Source: Nannocystis punicea (lineage in GTDB: Bacteria; Myxococcota_A; Polyangia; Nannocystales; Nannocystaceae). From it: a stretch of 64,000 bases of DNA. The notes beneath the pieces were generated by a model that saw only the letters and a program-made list of their open reading frames with translations, ran no database searches and was not told the DNA's origin. The translations under genes were made by a program, and so were the position numbers. Numbering within the stretch: the first letter of the stretch is position 1; each line of letters starts with the position of its first letter. The stretch lies in NCBI RefSeq assembly GCF_026965555.1, contig NZ_CP114040.1, forward strand, positions 4,526,001 through 4,590,000. Direction: 5' to 3'. Positions 59,488 to 64,000 of this stretch are shown here, piece after piece.

Positions 59488-60912
59488 TCACTGAGTGCGG
59501 CGGCGCTCGATGAGGCGAAGGGCGCGCAATCGGAGCTTCGGATCCTGGCGGATCCGGTCGGCGAGGTCTTTCTTGCGCCGCTCGTCGCCGAGATAGGCCC
59601 TCACGGTCACAGGCGACAGCTTGAGGAGCTTGGCGATCTCGTCGATGGACAGGCCGCGTTCGCTGTCGCCGAGCATCGTTTCCCGCAGGTGACGGCGCTG
59701 GTACGGATCGTCCTCTGCTTCCTCCGTCGCGTCGTCAGTGTCGTCGGCGTCGTCGTCCTCCTCCAGGAGTTCTTCCTCGAGCTCCTCTTCCTCGTCGTCG
59801 GCGTCGTCGTCGTCCGCGAGCGCGGCGGCCTGACGCTTCAACATGTACTTCAGGGCGCGTTCACGAAGCTTCGGATCCTCACGGATCCGGTCGGCGAGCC
59901 CCTTGCGGCGCTCCGGGACGCTCAGATAGTTGCGGACGGTGAGCGGGGACAGCTTGAGCAGCTTGGCGATCTCGTCGACGGAGAGGCCCTTCTCTTCGTT
60001 GCCGAGCAGGCTGGCGTAGAGGCGAGGCGCGGGGGCCAGTTCCTCGGCTTCGTCCTCTTCCTCTTCTTCCTCTTCGTCGTCGTCCTCCTCCTCCTCCTCC
60101 TCGTAGTAGTCCTCGTCCTCGTCCTCGTCGGTGCCGACGTTCTCGGTCCGAGCGTCGCCGAACTGCTCTTCCGCGAGAATCGACAACTGCGGCAACTGGG
60201 CGTATCGCACGCCGATCTGGTGCTCCTTGCAGATCCGGACCAGGGTCTCCCCGTCGATGAGATAGACGACCCGCTGGTTCTGACCGGGCTTCGCCTCGTT
60301 GCGCGCGTCTTGGGTGAAGGTCGAGGTGGTGACGATGATGGCAGTATCCTGCGGGCCCTTGATGCCGCGCATCATCCGGACCTCCTCGACGCTGACCGGC
60401 CGTGCCCAGTGCTTGGCCGACACGAGGGCCTGGGCGTCGACGAGGCCGCGCCGATAGGCCGCGGTGGCGTCGTATCCGCCGTCCCGCGAGGCCTGGGTGA
60501 TGACGACGTCCTGAAAGCCGAGGGCCTCGAGCACCGCCCTGAGGAAGTTGCTCTCGAAGGTCCGCCAGCTCATTCGTGCCAGCCGCTGCCGGAGCTGCTC
60601 GTCGAGCTTGTGATTGGCCTCGTAGATGGATTCCTCGATCGATTTGGCGGCGGATCCGCGAGGGTACTGTGAACCGGTCTCGAGCCGGATCCATCCTCGC
60701 TGTTCGCCCTCGCGGTACGTATGGAAGCGCTTGCGCTCGCCGCTGGCCTCGGCCTGGCGGTTGGCGTTGTTGACGGCCACATAGATCGCACCCGACGACA
60801 GCTCGTCGTTGCCCTCGTCTTCGCGGAGCCTGGCTGCAAGGTCGCCGGTCCGGGCTCGGCCGCCCATTTCTCTCAGTAGCCGCTCGATCCTCTGTGCGCG
60901 TCGTTCTTTCAC
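59488..60912 (-). CDS. Mrr-like restriction endonuclease with duplicated HTH modules
   Basis: Protein of 474 residues starting at GTG. N-terminal helical region with a winged-helix feel (residues about 1-80). A Mrr-type PD-(D/E)xK nuclease core follows: SNFLRAVLEALGFQDVVITQASRDGGYDATAAY (catalytic D148) and ALVSAKHWARPVSVEEVRMMRGIKG (K167). The Q/E of the usual QxK is Ser here. AIIVTTSTFTQDARNEA is the typical next motif. Two copies of an about 60-residue HTH module (residues about 298-360 and 409-471; GLSVDEIAKLLKLSPLTVRNYL and GLSIDEIAKLLKLSPVTVRAYL) come after, each preceded by an acidic Asp/Glu run. Mrr proteins cut modified DNA. No methylase is next to it. Confidence 0.8.
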   Translation of the reverse strand: MKERRAQRIERLLREMGGRARTGDLAARLREDEGNDELSSGAIYVAVNNANRQAEASGERKRFHTYREGEQRGWIRLETGSQYPRGSAAKSIEESIYEANHKLDEQLRQRLARMSWRTFESNFLRAVLEALGFQDVVITQASRDGGYDATAAYRRGLVDAQALVSAKHWARPVSVEEVRMMRGIKGPQDTAIIVTTSTFTQDARNEAKPGQNQRVVYLIDGETLVRICKEHQIGVRYAQLPQLSILAEEQFGDARTENVGTDEDEDEDYYEEEEEEDDDEEEEEEEDEAEELAPAPRLYASLLGNEEKGLSVDEIAKLLKLSPLTVRNYLSVPERRKGLADRIREDPKLRERALKYMLKRQAAALADDDDADDEEEELEEELLEEDDDADDTDDATEEAEDDPYQRRHLRETMLGDSERGLSIDEIAKLLKLSPVTVRAYLGDERRKKDLADRIRQDPKLRLRALRLIERRRTQ

Positions 60913-61067
60913 CGGGTGTCGTCCAGGACGGGTGTTGAGGCCGTCATGGTACCGGGAGGCCCCCGTCGCGCGATACGTCCGGCCGGCCCGGGCGAAAGCG
61001 GGCGAGATCGCGCGAACGTGCTCAACCCCGAGCTCGAGTTCGCGTTCGTGGCAGCGACACGTGGGGC

Positions 61068-63008
61068 TTACGCGCAGGTGCCTTTCGGCGTGCCGCATTC
61101 GCCGGCGTCGGCGCAGGTGCCGCTGACGCACTCGCCGTCGAAGCGGCAGGGCTCGCCGGTCTGCAGGGAGGCTTCGCAGTAGGAGTCGCCGCATTCGCTG
61201 GGGAACTCGGCCTCGCGCTGGTTGTGCGGGGGGAGGACGACGACGCCGCCGGCGTCGAGGTCGTCGACGGGATCGGCGGGGCCGCTGCGCTCGGCCTCGG
61301 CGCGCTCCCACATGCGCACGAAGGCGTCGGCCGAGTCGCGCAGCGGGGTGGTGTCGGTGCCGAGCTGGTCGAGGTCGGCGAGGAGGTCCGGGATGAGGCC
61401 GATGTGGCCGAGGCCGGCCTCGTCGAAGAGGGTGGCCAGCGGGGCGGGGCCGCCGGCGAGCTCGTCGCGGGCCTGGCAGCGGCCCTCGGTCGGGAAGGAG
61501 GCGGAGCAGGCGTCGACGCCGAAGCGCGGGCGGACCTGCTGGATGAAGCCGTTGAGGTCGGAGCCGAGTGCGACCGCGATCTTGAGGCCGAGCCGTCCGA
61601 AATCATAGGACTGCGCGAACGAGCGGCTCGAGCCGTGGCAGGTGTTGGCGACCTCCGAGGGCTCGTAGGTGTTGACCTCCTCGTGGCCGGTGCGGATGCC
61701 GAAGATCCCGCCGACCTGGCGCAGGTGCTCGATGATCCACACGGGGGTGGTCTTCTCCTCGCGCGCTTTTTCGGCGGGGAGCATCTCGCGGAAGTGGCCG
61801 TGCGAGATGTAATAGGGGTAGTAGTCGCGGGCGATCGAGAGCTCGTGGAGGTCGCGGACGCCCTGCTCGGACAGGTGGGCGGCGTCGACGAGCATGCCGC
61901 GGTCCATCATGGCGTCGGCGAGCTCCTTGCCCTCGGCGGTGAGGCCGAGGGTGTTGCGGCAATCGGCGTCGACGTCGAAGCCGAGAGTGACGTTGCCCTG
62001 GGTGATCCCGCAGTCCATGTCGATGTGGCAATTCTCGGCGTACTGGGCGATGTGGAAGATGTTGTTGTGCGGGGCGGCGCCGCCGAAGCGGTTGTCGAGC
62101 TGATGGACGGGCTGCAGGGTGCGCACGCCGAGGGCGTAGAGCTCGTCGAGCTGCGGCTTCCAGTCGCCCTGGTTCATCAAATGCGAGGCCTCGACGCTGA
62201 GGACGAGGGCGAGCCGGTCCTCGCCGACGATCCGCCGGGCGTCGGCGGGGGTCAGGGCGATCTCGGCCCAGTCGTGGGTCTTGACGAATTCGTGGGACAG
62301 CTCGAGCTGGATCTTCACGTCCTCCATTTCGTCGCACTGCGGCCGCTCGAGGTTCTCCTCGGCGATGGCGCGGCACAGCCAGTCGTTGGAGACGGCGGAG
62401 ATGACCTCGAGGCGCAGGCCGGCCATGTAGGCGGCGTGGAGGTGCTCCTCCCAGACCTGCTGGTGAGCGATGGCGTCCCACCGCGGCCAGCCCTCGAAGC
62501 CGGGCCAGCCGTCGACGCGGGCCTTGTGCTCGCCGGTGTCGCCGGTGGAGCCGGGGATCTGGCTGACGAACTCGCTGACGACCTCGCCGCCGCCGGGCGC
62601 GGCGATGACGGAGACGAGCGGGACGAGCTTGGCCAGCTCCTCGAGGGTCATGCCCTCGCACTGGCCGAGCAGCGGGGCGAGGTCCTCCTTGAGCCGGCCG
62701 TGGTCGCCGGGCTCGCCGCCGTCGCACGGGGCCAGGGCGTCCTCGCCAGGGCCGGCGTGGCTGCCGTGGAACCACCCGCCGCCGAAGGCCTCCTCGGCGA
62801 ACATGTGGAGGTGAAGGTCGGCGATGCCGTGCAGCGGCGGGAGGTCGGGGCCGCCGGTGGTGGTCGGGGCGTCGGTGGTGGTCGGCGTGTCGGTGGTGGT
62901 GCCGGTGCCGGTCGTGGTGGTCCCGTCGGTGGCGGCCGGGGTGTTGCCGCCGGTGCAGGCGGTCAGGAGGGCGAGGCTCGTGAAGGTGAAGGCAAGACCC
63001 CGGATCAT
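61068..63008 (-). CDS. M19 family membrane-dipeptidase-like lipoprotein
   Basis: Lipoprotein of 646 residues: signal MIRGLAFTFTSLALLTAC, a short Thr/Asp linker, then an amidohydrolase barrel. HGIADLHLHMFAEEAFGG gives the first HxH metal pair, LALVLSVEASHLMNQGDW the bridging Glu region, and YYISHGHFREM and VALGSDLNGF the remaining metal-site residues of M19 renal-dipeptidase relatives. Two inserted stretches make it longer than typical M19 enzymes (about 400). The C-terminus has a Cys-rich module (CGDSYCEASLQTGEPCRFDGECVSGTCADAGECGTPKGTC). The family cleaves dipeptides; here a surface hydrolase with altered specificity is likely. The gap 60913-61067 shows nothing. Confidence 0.82.
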   Translation of the reverse strand: MIRGLAFTFTSLALLTACTGGNTPAATDGTTTTGTGTTTDTPTTTDAPTTTGGPDLPPLHGIADLHLHMFAEEAFGGGWFHGSHAGPGEDALAPCDGGEPGDHGRLKEDLAPLLGQCEGMTLEELAKLVPLVSVIAAPGGGEVVSEFVSQIPGSTGDTGEHKARVDGWPGFEGWPRWDAIAHQQVWEEHLHAAYMAGLRLEVISAVSNDWLCRAIAEENLERPQCDEMEDVKIQLELSHEFVKTHDWAEIALTPADARRIVGEDRLALVLSVEASHLMNQGDWKPQLDELYALGVRTLQPVHQLDNRFGGAAPHNNIFHIAQYAENCHIDMDCGITQGNVTLGFDVDADCRNTLGLTAEGKELADAMMDRGMLVDAAHLSEQGVRDLHELSIARDYYPYYISHGHFREMLPAEKAREEKTTPVWIIEHLRQVGGIFGIRTGHEEVNTYEPSEVANTCHGSSRSFAQSYDFGRLGLKIAVALGSDLNGFIQQVRPRFGVDACSASFPTEGRCQARDELAGGPAPLATLFDEAGLGHIGLIPDLLADLDQLGTDTTPLRDSADAFVRMWERAEAERSGPADPVDDLDAGGVVVLPPHNQREAEFPSECGDSYCEASLQTGEPCRFDGECVSGTCADAGECGTPKGTCA

Positions 63009-63260
63009 CGTTCCAGGCACGCTAGCGAGCGCGGCTGCGCGGGTCAAGGCGGGCGCGATCGCGGCGGGCGGCACCCGCCGTGGGGGGCGGGTCGACGAGG
63101 GGTCGACGAGGGCCGGGTAAACTCTTCGGGACGCGGTGGAACCCCGATCGGCGGGGTTGATTCTGCCCGGAGCCCGACCGGGGCTGCGGGACCGCGTTCG
63201 TCGTCCTCGACGGGCCCCGGTGTCACCACGGCTCGCCGGCCGCGGCGTGGATGGTCCGAG

Positions 63261-63298
63261 GGACATGCTCGATGGGGCATGTCTCCATGAGCATGTCC
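63261..63298. repeat. Long inverted repeat GGACATGCTC...GAGCATGTCC
   Basis: Perfect 10-base arms (63261-63270 and 63289-63298) around an 18-base centre that is itself a GGGGCATGTC unit with ATGG/CCAT symmetry. It is a member of the dispersed family, lying just downstream of the partial gene at the right edge. The rest of 63009-63304 has nothing else. Confidence 0.7.
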
Positions 63299-63304
63299 TG
63301 GAGT

Positions 63305-64000
63305 TCAGATGTGGGCGATCGTGACGAGGTAGCCGAACGCGGGGCGGTTGTTCGGGAGGCCGCAGCTGAGGTCGAGGCCGACGCGGGTGTGGGGCGGGGC
63401 GCCGAGCAGCCAGCAGGGGAACACCTTGCTGCCGTACGGCGAGTCGGGGACGAGGTAGCGGCGCAGCTCGTCGTAGGTGACGGGGACGGGCTCGCGGGTG
63501 CCGGCGGGGCTGCGGGTGCCGAGGGCGTTGGAGACGGGGCCGAGGCCGCCGAGGGCGACCAGGACCGGCTGCAGGCGCTCCAGTAGCTCGTCGAGGCTGG
63601 CGAGGCCGTCGACGTCGAGGTCGGCCCGGTTGAGGTTGCCGTTCCAGGCGGTGAAGTGCAGCTGGCCGAGGGCGCCCAGATCGCGGGTGAGGCGGTCGTT
63701 GGCGACGTCGAAGCGGAGGTCGGGGCGCTCGCGGTGGAACTCGGCCAGGGCGACGCGGCCGAAGGCCCGGGCCTCGGCGGCGAACAGGCCCTCCTGCGCG
63801 GGGACGACGAGCTGCGGGCCCGAGGCGGTGAAGCCGGCCGGCCGGGGCGGAGGCGTGCCGGCGACCCGCGCGGCCTCGAGGCTGTGGAAGGCGGCGAGGT
63901 CGAAGGCAGGAGCGCCGCCGGCGGGACGGGCGGAGGCCGAGGCGTTGGCGGTGGTCGAGGCGTTGGCGGCCGCCGGCTCGTCGTCCCAGCCCTCGTGGAT
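63305..64000 (-). CDS. Hypothetical protein, N-terminus beyond window
   Basis: The frame is open from the right edge to a TGA at 63305-63307, giving at least 231 residues of C-terminal sequence; there is no ATG in it, so the start lies outside. Seen: a Gly/Ala/Ser/Thr-rich stretch with ANAS repeats near the N-terminal side, then PAFDLAAFHSLEAARV, LVVPAQEGLFAAEARAFGRVALAEFHRERP, LHFTAWNGNLNRADLDVDGL, LQPVLVALGGLGPVSNALG, VPVTYDELRRYLVPDSPYGSKVFPCWLL and a final GLPNNRPAFGYLVTIAHI. I do not recognise a family. Codon choice supports coding. Confidence 0.65.
   Translation of the reverse strand: MHEGWDDEPAAANASTTANASASARPAGGAPAFDLAAFHSLEAARVAGTPPPRPAGFTASGPQLVVPAQEGLFAAEARAFGRVALAEFHRERPDLRFDVANDRLTRDLGALGQLHFTAWNGNLNRADLDVDGLASLDELLERLQPVLVALGGLGPVSNALGTRSPAGTREPVPVTYDELRRYLVPDSPYGSKVFPCWLLGAPPHTRVGLDLSCGLPNNRPAFGYLVTIAHI

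Noticed and set aside
1..64000. tRNA, rRNA or origin of replication
   Set aside because: No cloverleaf, ribosomal RNA signature or DnaA-box cluster was found on reading through.

Overview
The window is very GC-rich bacterial chromosome, tightly packed, with most genes on the minus strand right of about 26 kb. The content points to a myxobacterium of the Nannocystales (Nannocystis/Enhygromyxa/Plesiocystis type). The signs are a sterol-reductase homologue (sterol synthesis is known in this group), about ten lipoproteins built as lipobox + Thr/Ser/Gly linker + folded domain, a fibro-slime protein, and a 2-methylisoborneol (2-MIB) locus. I saw no rRNA, tRNA, CRISPR array, prophage or insertion sequence.

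Layout. 0-6.4 kb: DUF1579 protein, M28 peptidase lipoprotein, Tat-type lipoprotein with HExxH, zinc-ribbon membrane protein, Cys-rich repeat lipoprotein. 6.8-12.2 kb: three-gene heavy-metal RND efflux operon (adaptor, pump, outer-membrane factor). 12.4-24.3 kb: small ORF, frameshifted CxxCH lipoprotein, fatty-acid desaturase, rpiA, GFA protein, glucose/sorbosone dehydrogenase with CxxCH motifs, solitary DNA methyltransferase, lipoproteins. 24.4-29.6 kb: sterol reductase next to a ClpN-like/ClpS-like fusion, an SDR, a propeller lipoprotein, two small unknowns. 29.8-37.1 kb: second frameshifted lipoprotein, GST/maleylacetoacetate isomerase, a TetR gene divergent from an alpha/beta hydrolase with two clear operators. 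37.3-42.6 kb: nei-lhr DNA repair pair. 42.7-47.8 kb: four-gene operon for 2-MIB in a Family 2B encapsulin: two different shell proteins, geranyl-diphosphate C-methyltransferase and 2-MIB synthase. 48.9-54.8 kb: receiver-like protein, fibro-slime lipoprotein, degenerate metallo-beta-lactamase, VWA lipoprotein, two tandem-repeat blocks, two unknowns. 54.8-58.8 kb: three overlapping genes, namely a TetR-like regulator with two HTH domains, a rifampicin-phosphotransferase-like enzyme and a small permease. 59-64 kb: Mrr-like nuclease with acidic linkers and duplicated HTH modules, M19 dipeptidase lipoprotein, and a partial unknown.

Two things stand out. First, the encapsulin operon is a complete compartmentalised odorant pathway: one enzyme methylates geranyl diphosphate, the cyclase (with a candidate cargo-loading motif in its N-terminal tail) makes 2-MIB, and two cyclic-nucleotide-binding-type shell proteins would form the container. 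This type of system is known from actinobacteria and related loci. Second, about 20 loci carry copies of a short stem-loop with a TGTCC/GGACA stem (often containing GACATGTC or GGCATGCC), mostly in intergenic DNA but also inside reading frames. I do not recognise this repeat family, and it explains most of the non-coding sequence here.
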